A stretch of DNA of 32,661 nt from Rhodospirillaceae bacterium (GCA_018649725.1 JABIHH010000021.1:1-32661), one strand, 5' to 3'. Counted from the stretch's first letter, positions 23,797 through 32,183 are shown. Notes: generated from the letters alone by a model not told the origin. A program made the numbers and translations.

Positions 23797-24315
23797 CTAG
23801 CTCACCTGACATTCGGGACAGAGCCCAGCGGCTTCCACCGTGCGGCTCTCAATAACGAAGCCCTGGTTCGAAGCAGAATTTCGCAGCAGGCGATCTATCT
23901 TGGTTTCTTCGAGCTCCACCGCATTGCCGCAATCGGTGCAAATGAGAAACATGCCTTTGTGCTGCTGATCGGGGTCAGGATTGGGACAGCCGATATAGGC
24001 ATTTTGACTTTCAATACGATGGATCAACCCCTGCTCTAACAAAAACTCGAGGGCACGATAGATCGTCGGCGGCGCCGCATTGGCGCGCTCTTGTTTCAAC
24101 ACTTCAAGCAGTGAATAAGCGCCGATCGGGCGATGTGAGGACCAAATGAGTTCCAGCACTCGGCGCCGAATAGATGTCAAACGTGCCCCTCGTCCAGCAC
24201 ACAAATCAGCGGCCCGGTCCAGCGCATCGACAATGCAAAGGCGATGATCATGATTATGCGACCATTCCGCCCCGCCTTTTTGCTTCGTTTTTTGCTTTGC
24301 TTTTCTCTGCACCAT
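23797..24315 (-). CDS. zur: Zinc uptake regulator, Fur family
   Basis: A Fur-family repressor of 172 residues that senses zinc and shuts off zinc uptake. The winged helix occupies about 42-102 ('LTSIRRRVLELIWSSHRPIGAYSLL', 'PPTIYRALEFLLEQGLIHRIES'). The structural zinc site is formed by C126-x2-C129 ('CTDC') and C166-x2-C169 ('CPEC'). Regulatory metal ligands likely include the H119 region. The N-terminus has a basic Lys/Gln stretch followed by HNHDHRLC, longer than many homologues. It is the first gene of zur-znuC-znuB, divergent from znuA. Two palindromes in the shared intergenic region suggest it represses both directions, including itself. Confidence 0.92.
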   Translation of the reverse strand: MVQRKAKQKTKQKGGAEWSHNHDHRLCIVDALDRAADLCAGRGARLTSIRRRVLELIWSSHRPIGAYSLLEVLKQERANAAPPTIYRALEFLLEQGLIHRIESQNAYIGCPNPDPDQQHKGMFLICTDCGNAVELEETKIDRLLRNSASNQGFVIESRTVEAAGLCPECQVS

Positions 24316-24337
24316 ATCCAGAACTTGTCATATACGG

Positions 24338-24358
24338 AAATGTTATGTTATATCATTT
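24338..24358. promoter_or_regulatory. Zur box 1
   Basis: AAATGTTATGTTATATCATTT, an imperfect palindrome of the AAATGttAT...ATaaCATTT type, 22 bases upstream of the zur start. It matches the A/T-rich Zur operator style. Confidence 0.75.
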
Positions 24359-24363
24359 AACAC

Positions 24364-24384
24364 AAATGTTATATTATAACAATT
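24364..24384. promoter_or_regulatory. Zur box 2
   Basis: AAATGTTATATTATAACAATT, with the near-perfect core TGTTATATTATAACA. It is 26 bases after the start of box 1, so two to three helical turns apart, and 19 bases before the znuA start. Confidence 0.8.
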
Positions 24385-24403
24385 ATAAATTTGGCTGTGT
24401 CGT

Positions 24404-25294
24404 GTGACTAAATTCAGAATTTTAGTGTCGGCTCTTATCCTCCTCTTGGCGGCCCCTCCTGCGCGAGCTGATTTTACTGTCGTCACCACGATCAAGCCGC
24501 TGCATTCTATCGTAAGCGCTATCATGCAGGACATTGGCACGCCAAAATTACTTATACGGTCGGCGGGATCGCCGCATGGCTACAAACTTAAGCCCTCAGA
24601 TGCGCGAATGATCCGATCAGCGAACCTTATTTTTTGGATCGGTCCGAGCTTTGAAAGCCGTTTGGCAAAAGCGATCAATCAGGTGCGGGCAAAGGCGGAT
24701 GTTATCGAAGTTTCAAAAATCCCCGATTTGAAGCGCTATAAAATGCGCGGCAAACATGAAAATCACGATAGCCACAATGATCTCATTGATCCACATTTAT
24801 GGCTTAGTTTTACCAACGCCCGGCACATAGCTGGGCATGTCACCCAAGAGTTAAGTCGCCTGGACAGAACCAATCGGTCCAAATATCAAATTAACTTGAA
24901 CAGTTTCACGAACTCGATTACTGCGCTCAAGGCGACTTTGATGAAAAAGCTTGGTCCGGCCCATGACAAGCCCTTCCTCGTCTATCACGATGCCTTTCAA
25001 TATTTTGAAAAATCGTTTGGCCTGACCAACAAGGGAGCTCTCATGGCGTCACCCGAACAACGGCCCGGAGCAAAACATATCGCAGAGCTTAGAGTTCTAG
25101 TTCGCGAACAGCACATCTCTTGCGTTTTTATCGAACCACAATTCAGCAAAAAATTAGTGCAGACGGTTATCAAAGGCACTGCCGCGCGAATTGGTGAACT
25201 TGATCCGATCGGTACAAAACTCGCGCCGGGACCAAAGCTCTATGGCGAGATGATGCGAAATCTAGCGACCTCATTTGTGGATTGTTTGATGTAA
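24404..25294 (+). CDS. znuA: Zinc ABC transporter periplasmic binding protein
   Basis: Captures zinc in the periplasm and hands it to ZnuB. The 296 residues start with a signal peptide (about 1-22, ending APPARA before DFTVV). Probable zinc ligands are H58 ('GSPHGY'), H131 ('IDPHLWLS') and H195 ('VYHDAFQYF'). The His/Asp-rich loop, 'GKHENHDSHND' (116-126), is short compared with many ZnuA proteins. The GTG at 24404 is the start that leaves a standard signal peptide; no strong ribosome binding site is visible. It is divergent from zur, with two Zur boxes between them. Confidence 0.92.
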   Translation: MTKFRILVSALILLLAAPPARADFTVVTTIKPLHSIVSAIMQDIGTPKLLIRSAGSPHGYKLKPSDARMIRSANLIFWIGPSFESRLAKAINQVRAKADVIEVSKIPDLKRYKMRGKHENHDSHNDLIDPHLWLSFTNARHIAGHVTQELSRLDRTNRSKYQINLNSFTNSITALKATLMKKLGPAHDKPFLVYHDAFQYFEKSFGLTNKGALMASPEQRPGAKHIAELRVLVREQHISCVFIEPQFSKKLVQTVIKGTAARIGELDPIGTKLAPGPKLYGEMMRNLATSFVDCLM

Positions 25295-25296
25295 CT

Positions 25297-25321
25297 CTTA
25301 GTCACTAAGTCTGATTTTTTT
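25297..25321 (+). terminator. Possible weak terminator after znuA
   Basis: CTTAG and CTAAG pair around a TCA loop three bases after the znuA stop, and a run of seven T follows five bases later. The stem is only five pairs and low in GC, so efficiency is doubtful. Confidence 0.35.
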
Positions 25322-25457
25322 AGAAATTCTAGTGCCGAAAAGAGGTCGAAAACCACCAGAATAAAAATAACGATCGTGATAGATCTAAATTTCTGTTTTC
25401 TTTCTTCCGGCATTGGAAACTTGACAGCCTCACCTGAAAAGACGATTACCTAGAGCC

Positions 25458-25862
25458 ATGAGTAATATTGAGAATTCAACTATAGAACAAGCACTTGCGT
25501 CCCTGACATTCAATGATGAAGGGCTAATCCCAGCGATTGCCCAGCAGTTTGACAGCGGCGAAGTGCTTATGATGGCGTGGATGAACCGCGACGCGGTCGC
25601 CGCCAGCTTGGAAGAAGGCCGCGTGGTCTATTGGTCACGCTCGAGGCAGGCTTTGTGGCGCAAAGGTGAGTCTTCCGGTCAGGTTCAAACCTTGAAAGAA
25701 ATGCGCTGGGACTGTGATAGCGACACGATCTTGCTGCAGGTCGATCAGGACGGTGTCGCCTGTCACACGGGTCGGCGCAATTGCTTTTTTAATGCGGTCA
25801 GAGACGGCAAAATCGAAACCATAGCCGACGTCGAAATCGACCCCGATCAACTTTATAAGTAG
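25458..25862 (+). CDS. hisI: Phosphoribosyl-AMP cyclohydrolase
   Basis: Opens the purine ring of phosphoribosyl-AMP in histidine biosynthesis. The 134 residues are the cyclohydrolase only, without the HisE pyrophosphohydrolase domain. The metal-binding motifs are complete: 'RWDCDSDT' (83-90, D85, D87, D89 and C86) and 'ACHTGRRNCFF' (101-111, C102 and C109). 'VLMMAWMNRDAV' and 'VYWSRSRQALWRKGESSG' are standard. It sits 7 bases before modA and is probably co-transcribed with the molybdate transporter, an unusual partner. A TTGACA at about 25422 could be a -35 box, but the -10 is poor. Confidence 0.95.
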   Translation: MSNIENSTIEQALASLTFNDEGLIPAIAQQFDSGEVLMMAWMNRDAVAASLEEGRVVYWSRSRQALWRKGESSGQVQTLKEMRWDCDSDTILLQVDQDGVACHTGRRNCFFNAVRDGKIETIADVEIDPDQLYK

Positions 25863-25869
25863 GCCAGAA

Positions 25870-26640
25870 ATGGTCGCAGTTCATTTAAAAATATGGCTCG
25901 TTGGATTACTCGTCTTCTGTGGATGGTTATTTCATGGCGAACGACCAGCAAACGCCGATGATATCCTTATATTTGCTGCGGCCAGCCTCGCCACGCCGGT
26001 ACAGGAAATCGTCGATCACCAGGCAAATAATAACATCCGCGTTTCATTTGCCGCGAGTTCAACTTTGGCACGTCAAATTTCTAAAGGGGCGCCGGCAGAT
26101 ATCTTTATTTCAGCCAATCAAAAATGGATGGATTATTTGGCCAAGACCTCACCCGTCATTGCCGCGAGCAAACATGCCTTCTTGTCAAATTCTCTGGTTT
26201 TAATTTCACCCGCCAAATCTCGCCAGACCGTCAAAACATATTCAGCCAAATTATTAATAAATTTATTAGGAGACAGTCGCTTGGCAATCGGCGATCCGGA
26301 TCATGTCCCCCTCGGCATTTACACCCGACAGGCACTGACAAATCTCAAGTTATGGAAGCCCGTTCAAAACAAACTGGCCAGGCTAAACAATGCCCGCGCC
26401 GTACTGGCCTTTGTTGAACGCGGTGCAACACCAGCAGGTATAGCTTATGGCTCGGATGCCTACCGAAATCCAAAAGTCGATGTCATCTTTCAATTTCCTT
26501 CATCGTCACACACCGCCATAACCTATTGGATGGCCCTAACGGGCAGTCGTCAAAACCCGACTGCACAACAGTTTTTCAACATACTTCTGAGCCAAAGCGC
26601 AAAAGATGTTTTCAAGCGCCATGGTTTTCTGGTGAACTAG
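25870..26640 (+). CDS. modA: Molybdate-binding periplasmic protein
   Basis: Binds molybdate (and usually tungstate) for the ModBC importer. The 256 residues begin with a signal peptide (about 1-29, ending RPANA before DDILIF). 'FAAASLATPVQEI', 'FAASSTLARQISKGAPADIFISANQKWMDYL' and 'IGDPDHVPLGIYTRQAL' are the oxyanion-binding segments of ModA. 'GIAYGSDAY' near the C-terminus also fits. It is followed by modB after 4 bases. No Mo-responsive riboswitch or ModE site was recognised upstream, where hisI is only 7 bases away. Confidence 0.93.
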   Translation: MVAVHLKIWLVGLLVFCGWLFHGERPANADDILIFAAASLATPVQEIVDHQANNNIRVSFAASSTLARQISKGAPADIFISANQKWMDYLAKTSPVIAASKHAFLSNSLVLISPAKSRQTVKTYSAKLLINLLGDSRLAIGDPDHVPLGIYTRQALTNLKLWKPVQNKLARLNNARAVLAFVERGATPAGIAYGSDAYRNPKVDVIFQFPSSSHTAITYWMALTGSRQNPTAQQFFNILLSQSAKDVFKRHGFLVN

Positions 26641-26644
26641 AGAA

Positions 26645-27337
26645 ATGTTTAGTCCAACACCGCTAGAATTAGAGGCTCTTATGTTAAGCCTCAAAGTCGC
26701 CCTTTGGAGCGTCGTAATTACGCTACCACTTGGCGTGTTAACGGCGTGGGTATTGGCGCGCAAGAATTTCTATGGCCATGCTCTGCTAAACGGCGTCGTT
26801 CATTTACCGCTGGTCCTGCCACCGGTTGTTATCGGCTTTTTTCTCCTCGCCATGTTAGGCCGACAAGGTCCTGTTGGTAGCTTTCTCCATGACGTCTTCG
26901 GCATCACAGTAGCCTTTACCTGGCAAGGTGCAGCCATCGCTTCGGCCATTATGGCTTTCCCGCTAATGGTGCGCGCCATTCGGTTATCAATTGAGAACGT
27001 AGATACCGGCCTGGAAGCCGCAGCCCGCACGTTGGGTGCCTCTCCTTTCCGTGTTTTTTATTCAATAACGCTGCCTCTGATCTCACCCGGTATATTAGCC
27101 GGTGTGGTCCTGGCCTTTGCGCGTAGTCTGGGCGAGTTCGGCGCAACCATTACATTTGTCTCAAACATTCCGGGCGAAACCCGCACACTCCCCCTCGCCA
27201 TCTTCTCGCTCGTCCAGACGCCTGGCGGTGAAGCCGGCGCATTGAGGCTCGTAGTACTCTCAATCATCTTAGCTCTTGCTGCACTCTTGTTCTCGGAGTA
27301 TCTCGCGCGCCGTACCAAACAACGGATTGAGGGCTAA
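26645..27337 (+). CDS. modB: Molybdate ABC transporter permease
   Basis: The 230-residue inner-membrane channel of the molybdate importer, with about five to six transmembrane segments. The coupling loop that docks on ModC is 'EAAARTLGASPFRVFYSITLP', a good EAA motif. 'SLGEFGATITFVSNIPGETRTLPLAIFSLVQTPGGE' is highly typical of ModB. It is 4 bases after modA and 3 before modC, so the three are a tight operon. Confidence 0.95.
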   Translation: MFSPTPLELEALMLSLKVALWSVVITLPLGVLTAWVLARKNFYGHALLNGVVHLPLVLPPVVIGFFLLAMLGRQGPVGSFLHDVFGITVAFTWQGAAIASAIMAFPLMVRAIRLSIENVDTGLEAAARTLGASPFRVFYSITLPLISPGILAGVVLAFARSLGEFGATITFVSNIPGETRTLPLAIFSLVQTPGGEAGALRLVVLSIILALAALLFSEYLARRTKQRIEG

Positions 27338-27340
27338 GCG

Positions 27341-28432
27341 ATGCTGGAATTATCTCTCAATCACCGATTTGAAGAATTTCGTATTGAACTCGAATTTCAA
27401 GCAAAAGTCGCCAGCATCACCAGCCTGTTTGGTCGCTCGGGCACTGGCAAGACATCAGTCATCAATATGATTGCCGGGTTAACGACGCCGGATTCTGGTT
27501 TTGTCAAAGTCGGCGACGATGTTCTATTTGATTCATCAAAAGGCATCAACGTGCCGCCCGAGAAACGCCGCCTTGGCTATATTTTTCAAGATAGCCGACT
27601 ATTCCCCCATATGGATGTGCGGGGTAATTTGCTCTATGGCTCGAAAATGGTGCCTCCCAATGGTCAAGAAATCACGTTCGAACGAGTGGTTGATATTTTA
27701 CAAATCGGCAACTTGCTCGATCGCAAGACGTCCAATCTTTCCGGCGGCGAGCGACAGCGCATTGCCATTGGCCGGGCGCTGCTCTCCCAACCACGCTTGC
27801 TGCTCATGGATGAGCCTTTGGCGTCGATTGATGCGCAGCTTCGAAGTGAGATACTCCCTTTTATCGAAGAACTCAGAGACACCTTTGGCCTAACCGTCCT
27901 TTATGTCAGCCACGCCATTGATGAAGTCATTCGCCTTGCTGACAAAATGGTGCTGCTCGATAAGGGCATTAAAGAAGCCGAGGGTGATGTTGAGGAGATT
28001 ATGAGCCGCCTCGACCTCCACCCCTTAACCGGACGATTTGATGCAGGTGCGGTGCTTTCGACCAGAGTGGCGGATTATGATGAAGACTACGACCTCACCA
28101 GTCTTGCTTTTTCAGGCGGCGTGTTGCGGGTCACCGGCGTGCAACTTCAACCCAGCACCCCTGTCCGCGCCCATATCCGGGCACGTGATGTTTCACTGAT
28201 GCTGGCCCGGCCCGAGGGCACCAGCATCCTCAACGTTTTCGAAGGTCAAATAATGGAAGTCGGCGATGAGGGCGGCCCTCAGCTTGATTTAAAAATTGAT
28301 ATCGGCTCGCCTCTGATTGCCCGGGTCACCAGAAAATCCTTCAATGATCTTGGGTTGGGTGTCGGTAAAAATGTCTTCGCCATGATCAAAGCCGTGGCAA
28401 TTGATCGCCGCAGCTTGGGTGGGCAGCGCTAA
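27341..28432 (+). CDS. modC: Molybdate ABC transporter ATPase
   Basis: The 363-residue ATPase of molybdate import. Walker A is 'GRSGTGKT' (31-38), the signature is 'LSGGERQRIAIGRAL', Walker B is 'LLLMDEPLAS', and the switch histidine is in 'YVSHAIDE'. The C-terminal region (about 295-360, 'GTSILNVFEGQIMEVGDEGGPQLDLKID...') is a MOBE domain that binds molybdate and gives product feedback on transport in characterised ModC proteins. Its stop is 4 bases from the 3' end of a convergent small gene. Confidence 0.95.
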   Translation: MLELSLNHRFEEFRIELEFQAKVASITSLFGRSGTGKTSVINMIAGLTTPDSGFVKVGDDVLFDSSKGINVPPEKRRLGYIFQDSRLFPHMDVRGNLLYGSKMVPPNGQEITFERVVDILQIGNLLDRKTSNLSGGERQRIAIGRALLSQPRLLLMDEPLASIDAQLRSEILPFIEELRDTFGLTVLYVSHAIDEVIRLADKMVLLDKGIKEAEGDVEEIMSRLDLHPLTGRFDAGAVLSTRVADYDEDYDLTSLAFSGGVLRVTGVQLQPSTPVRAHIRARDVSLMLARPEGTSILNVFEGQIMEVGDEGGPQLDLKIDIGSPLIARVTRKSFNDLGLGVGKNVFAMIKAVAIDRRSLGGQR

Positions 28433-28436
28433 AAAA

Positions 28437-28724
28437 TTACTTTTTGGGCCCGCGCCGCTTTTTAAACATCTCACCGATGGATTGATTGAGCGGCTGAAAG
28501 CGCAGCATATCGCGCGACGCCTGCGTGACATCAAAATTCGCATTCGGTAGCTGGTAATGATCGCGCACCAATGGCCAAACGCCCTCAGCGATCACAATTG
28601 AACGAATGGGGATGGCGATTCCAATATGGCGGCAAAAATCCGCTAGCAAATTTTGTTCTTCGAGATCAGTCAACAAATCAAAGAGCCAAGATTCATTGTC
28701 TGATCTTTGATTTGTATCCGTCAT
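28437..28724 (-). CDS. Uncharacterised 95-residue protein
   Basis: I do not recognise the family. The product (MTDTNQRSDNESWLFDLLTD...) is predicted soluble and mixed helical, with no signal peptide, membrane segment or metal motif, and ends in a basic tail (FKKRRGPKK). The start lies 7 bases after the nitroreductase stop, so translational coupling is likely. It is too regular, and placed too tightly, to be a shadow reading frame. It may be a partner or helper of the nitroreductase, but nothing in the sequence shows that. Confidence 0.6.
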   Translation of the reverse strand: MTDTNQRSDNESWLFDLLTDLEEQNLLADFCRHIGIAIPIRSIVIAEGVWPLVRDHYQLPNANFDVTQASRDMLRFQPLNQSIGEMFKKRRGPKK

Positions 28725-28731
28725 CGCTCGA

Positions 28732-29334
28732 TTACCCGTGCCACTCGCTTAAGATATCTTCGGCCGCAATACGTTTGCGTTCTTTAGGGGGTTCAGTTGC
28801 TGTACCGATAAAAATAAAGCCATAGATTTCGATATCTTCGGCATGGCCAAGTAGCTTTTTGACCTCTGTGTGATAAGCTGGCCACTCAGACAGCCACTGC
28901 GCCGAATAGCCAATCGCATGCGAGGCGTTCAGAATATTTTGACACATGGCACCGCCGGAAAGAATTTGCTCCCACAGGGGGATTTTGTGCATCTTCTCTT
29001 CATTCGGATAGCATGTAATGGCCAATACGATCGGCGCTGTCTGAGGGCGAGCTCGCCAGTATTCAATTTGCTCTTCGGTCGGATCTTCATCTTCTTTGGC
29101 AAAAAGATCGGCATAAAGATCGCCAAGCTTAGCTTGGCCCTCTTTCCGAATGATCTGGATACGCCAGGGCCCACAGCGAGAGTGATCCGGCACCCGAAGG
29201 CCGATTTCAATGATCGTATTGAGTTCATCTTCGGTCGGGCCTGGGTCGGTAAGGTTTGCCGCCACGACTGAACGCCGGCTGCGTAAAAATTCAATAATTT
29301 GGTTTTGGACGTCGTCTAACATATTTTTATCCAT
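28732..29334 (-). CDS. Nitroreductase family protein
   Basis: A 200-residue FMN-dependent oxidoreductase of the nitroreductase superfamily, closest in style to the YdjA-like short group. 'FLRSRRSVVAANLTDPGPTEDELNTIIEIGLRVPDHSRCGPWRI' contains the N-terminal FMN-binding arginines and the PDH(S)RxxPW motif typical of YdjA. 'LSGGAMCQNILNASHAIGYSAQWLS' is the central helix. The ATG at 29334 is chosen because AGGAAA lies just upstream; a longer reading from 29397 adds 21 unlikely residues. The substrate is unknown. It is followed by a coupled small gene. Confidence 0.87.
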   Translation of the reverse strand: MDKNMLDDVQNQIIEFLRSRRSVVAANLTDPGPTEDELNTIIEIGLRVPDHSRCGPWRIQIIRKEGQAKLGDLYADLFAKEDEDPTEEQIEYWRARPQTAPIVLAITCYPNEEKMHKIPLWEQILSGGAMCQNILNASHAIGYSAQWLSEWPAYHTEVKKLLGHAEDIEIYGFIFIGTATEPPKERKRIAAEDILSEWHG

Positions 29335-29493
29335 AAATTTCCTGGAGCTACAGAAAGCATAACCGAATATAGAAAATGATAAAGGCTCTGCTTCCACATA
29401 ATGAAAAATCTCTAGAATCCCAAAAACACTTGTTGTATTAGATGTTTTTCATATACTTTTCCGAACAATTAAAAGTTCAAGGGTACAATTTTT

Positions 29494-29910
29494 ATGCCTT
29501 ACTTGTTAGAAATTGACCAAGACGTAAATTGTGCTTTTATTAAGCACGAGGCGCCGTTTGATCTTACCAATTTAGCTTTGTCAGGCGATGAAAGATTAGC
29601 CCATCCCGGCTTTCGAAGAAAAATGAATTTTCTACACGATTTTACAGATCTGATTATTCCGGCTGAGATCGAGTTCAAAACAATCGCCGATGAATCAAAA
29701 CGCATTATTCGAGAATACAATTTGCAATTTGGTGAGTGCAAAGGAGCGCTGGTAACCGGTGATGCGCAGAGTTATGCCAAAATGCACCAATTCATCTAAG
29801 CTGGCAGATTTTCCAATAACCCAGTGGAGCGAAAGTTATTCCAGGACCTTGAAACGGCGATGAGTTGGCTGGATATACCCGAAAGTTACGAAATTAAATA
29901 TAGAGATTAA
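29494..29910 (+). pseudogene. Small conserved-type gene interrupted by one in-frame stop
   Basis: The first part reads 101 residues from ATG 29494 (MPYLLEIDQDVNCAFIKHEA...) to a TAA at 29797-29799 after 'AKMHQFI'. In the same frame the sequence continues for 36 more codons (AGRFSNNPVERKLFQDLETA...) to a TAA at 29908. This continuation looks like real protein, with an amphipathic 'LFQDLETAMSWL' helix and a charged end. A single substitution (for example CAA or GAA to TAA) would explain the break. The whole resembles SpoIIAA/STAS-like small proteins, but only weakly. It could also be a truncated functional gene or a sequencing error. Confidence 0.6.
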
Positions 29911-30017
29911 CTCTCAACCACCTGGTAATTTTCGAATTTTCTTGTTTACGGCGCATCCTTAATCCCGCATGATTTTGTCAGCGCATTAAAATTTGCGCCT
30001 AAGTTTAGGAAACAAAA

Positions 30018-31151
30018 ATGGGGAGAATTCATTTGACCAAGGTAATTAAAATAACTGTCGGACTTGCCGCAGTGGCAATTTTGGCGACAACGACTTTCAC
30101 GGCGCCTTCAGAGGCCCAATACTACAAAGGTAAAACCATCGAAGTTATTGTTGGCTTTTCAGCTGGCGGAACCGATTCTGCGGCGCGCATAATTGCCAGT
30201 CGCCTGTCGAAATATATTCCTGGCAATCCGAGCGTTGTGGTGAAAAACATGCCCGGTGGTGGTAGTTTGAAAGCACAGAACTTCCTCTTTGAGCGTGCCA
30301 AGCCGAACGGTCAGACAATCGGTTTCAATCCCTTTCAAATTTTGGCGCAGGTAACGGGGCGTAAGGGCGTACGCTTTAGCTATCCGGATTTCACCTTTAT
30401 TGCCGGCGTCAAAGGCCCAGCCTCAATCGTGGTAATTCGCAACGATATTGTTGCCGGCGGTTATAAGAAGCCTTCCGACATTAAGAATATAAACAAGAAG
30501 CTCAGCTATACCGGCCGCAATCCATTGCACTCGATTGATATGGTTTCGACAGCTGCATTTGACCTACTCGGCATGAAACATACTTACGTTCCTGGTTTCC
30601 GTGGCAGTGCCTCAATCACGACGTCGCTTGCCCAAAACGAAACCAATATAACCGGTGCCGGTTCCGTACATTGGCTGAAACATTTGATCCCACGTCTTGT
30701 TGATAAAGGGCAGCTTTCGAGCTTATTCCAATTCGGCGCCTTCCAGCCAGACGGTACGATCAAACGCGACCCAGCCTATCCTGGCATGCCTTTCTTTGAG
30801 GAATTTTATGCGAAGGCTCTTGGTGGCAAGCCATCTGGCGAGCTTTACAGAGCATACAAGTTTGCTGAGAAAATGCGGGGCACGGCCAACTGGCTTGTAC
30901 TTGGCCCACCAAAAATGAACCAAGAGGCAGCCAAGATCCTACGCGTTGCGTATGGTAAAGCGATGAGGGATCCGGCGACCATTGCGGCAGCCAAAAAAGC
31001 TGTCTTAAATCCTTATCTTCATGTTGGATTTGAACGGGCTTCCAAGGTGATGGACGATCTGCGAAATGCAGATCCAAAAATTGTGAAATTCTGGAAAGCG
31101 CGTGTCGCCGCCCAATCAGGTGGTGTGAAGCGTAATAAGAAGAAAAAATAG
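30018..31151 (+). CDS. TctC/Bug-like periplasmic solute-binding protein
   Basis: A 377-residue secreted protein of the tripartite tricarboxylate transporter receptor family. The signal peptide covers about 1-33 (basic MGRIHLTKVIKI, hydrophobic AAVAILATTTF, cleavage after SEA). 'YKGKTIEVIVGFSAGGTDSAARIIASRLSKYIPG' and 'VVVKNMPGGGSLKAQNFLF' are the family's N-terminal carboxylate-binding segments. It is somewhat longer than the usual 320-330 residues and ends in a lysine-rich tail (VKRNKKKK). No tctA or tctB permease genes are nearby, so it is an orphan receptor; the ligand cannot be told. A strong terminator follows. Confidence 0.85.
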   Translation: MGRIHLTKVIKITVGLAAVAILATTTFTAPSEAQYYKGKTIEVIVGFSAGGTDSAARIIASRLSKYIPGNPSVVVKNMPGGGSLKAQNFLFERAKPNGQTIGFNPFQILAQVTGRKGVRFSYPDFTFIAGVKGPASIVVIRNDIVAGGYKKPSDIKNINKKLSYTGRNPLHSIDMVSTAAFDLLGMKHTYVPGFRGSASITTSLAQNETNITGAGSVHWLKHLIPRLVDKGQLSSLFQFGAFQPDGTIKRDPAYPGMPFFEEFYAKALGGKPSGELYRAYKFAEKMRGTANWLVLGPPKMNQEAAKILRVAYGKAMRDPATIAAAKKAVLNPYLHVGFERASKVMDDLRNADPKIVKFWKARVAAQSGGVKRNKKKK

Positions 31152-31175
31152 TCGAAGACAGCCTATGTTAAAAAT

Positions 31176-31209
31176 GCCGGTATCTTTTTAAAGGTGCCGG
31201 CGTTTTTTT
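31176..31209 (+). terminator. Rho-independent terminator
   Basis: GCCGG (31176-31180) pairs with CCGGC (31197-31201), and the stem extends inward through ATCTTT/AAAGGT with wobble pairs. Seven T residues follow at 31203-31209. It lies 24 bases after the TctC-like gene, just before the convergent oxygenase gene ends, and the flanking A-run lets it also serve the minus strand weakly. Confidence 0.9.
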
Positions 31210-31211
31210 GT

Positions 31212-32048
31212 CTACAGCTTACCGTGACACTGCTTATAGCGTTTTCCAGAGCCACACGGGCACGGCGCATTCCGGGGCACTGTATTATCCCAAAACTCTG
31301 GCGCGTCCACTGAACCTTTCTCCCCAAGGGCTTCGAGACAGTTGCACGTTCCCATTTGATGCCCGCACGGTAGATAGGCAAATTTCGATTGCCCGCCGAT
31401 GGTCTGTTTTAAGGCTTCCCAATGTTCGAGCTTATCGGTACCGACGGTAAAACTGAGCATGACGCGGGGCCGATCAGTCTGCTCGTAGGGCTGGGTCGAG
31501 TGATGGAAATGGTCGCCAAATATCACGCCTTCTCCGAGTTTGTAATTGTAGATTTGTGTGCCGTCATTTTGATCTTTATACAGCAAATTGCCATGCCCGG
31601 GATGTGGCTCAAACAAGGGGGCGATGAAGGTGTAGGCATTCGCGTCGGGCGCATAATCCATGTGCCAGGAAGAATTTGGGGCGCGATCTCCAACCACAAA
31701 AAAGCCGCAATAAAATTGAAGATCATTGTCAAAATCGACGAGATTTTTAACTTCATCGACGATACCCAACCCGAGAAAGAATCTTTTGAATTGGTCATAG
31801 GTTGCTTGATTATTGTTTGAGACCCAAAATAGAGGATCTTCCCCATAGGAGGTGTAAAAATACTGGTGATCCCCTTCACCGAACTCTCCTGAGCGTTGTT
31901 TACCACCTTCAAATATTGCGGCATGCTCAGGTGCGGCTAGCCCTGGAACGACGTAATTCAGATAAGCCTCTTGAATTTCGCTCAACAAATCTTGGTCAAA
32001 CGATAGCGTAAAGGCATTGGCGTTGGGTTCAACCCTCGCAAGTCGCAT
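31212..32048 (-). CDS. 2OG-Fe(II) oxygenase-like protein with C-terminal SEC-C motif
   Basis: A 278-residue protein in which a double-stranded beta-helix domain seems to be joined to a zinc-binding tail. Candidate iron ligands are H129 and D131 ('SSWHMDYAP', an HxD) and a distal histidine among H180-H183 ('[23 protein letters not shown]'), with R193 or R195 as the 2-oxoglutarate contact. After a cysteine-containing linker (C228, C235, C237) the end is '[21 protein letters not shown]', a SEC-C motif as in SecA, with C263, C265, C274 and H275. The substrate is unknown. The SEC-C part suggests binding to a macromolecule, which is inference. It is divergent from the siderophore-interacting gene. 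Confidence 0.75.
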   Translation of the reverse strand: MRLARVEPNANAFTLSFDQDLLSEIQEAYLNYVVPGLAAPEHAAIFEGGKQRSGEFGEGDHQYFYTSYGEDPLFWVSNNNQATYDQFKRFFLGLGIVDEVKNLVDFDNDLQFYCGFFVVGDRAPNSSWHMDYAPDANAYTFIAPLFEPHPGHGNLLYKDQNDGTQIYNYKLGEGVIFGDHFHHSTQPYEQTDRPRVMLSFTVGTDKLEHWEALKQTIGGQSKFAYLPCGHQMGTCNCLEALGEKGSVDAPEFWDNTVPRNAPCPCGSGKRYKQCHGKL

Positions 32049-32183
32049 CTTTGTTCCTTAAGAATTATAAGGCTGGGAATAAAACTCCCCTGCCCTTCGA
32101 ACTTTCTATTCTAAAGGAAGTATCTCAGATGACAATTACCCATAGATAAAGAATGCCTTTAACCTGAGTTTGCTAGTGCGACA

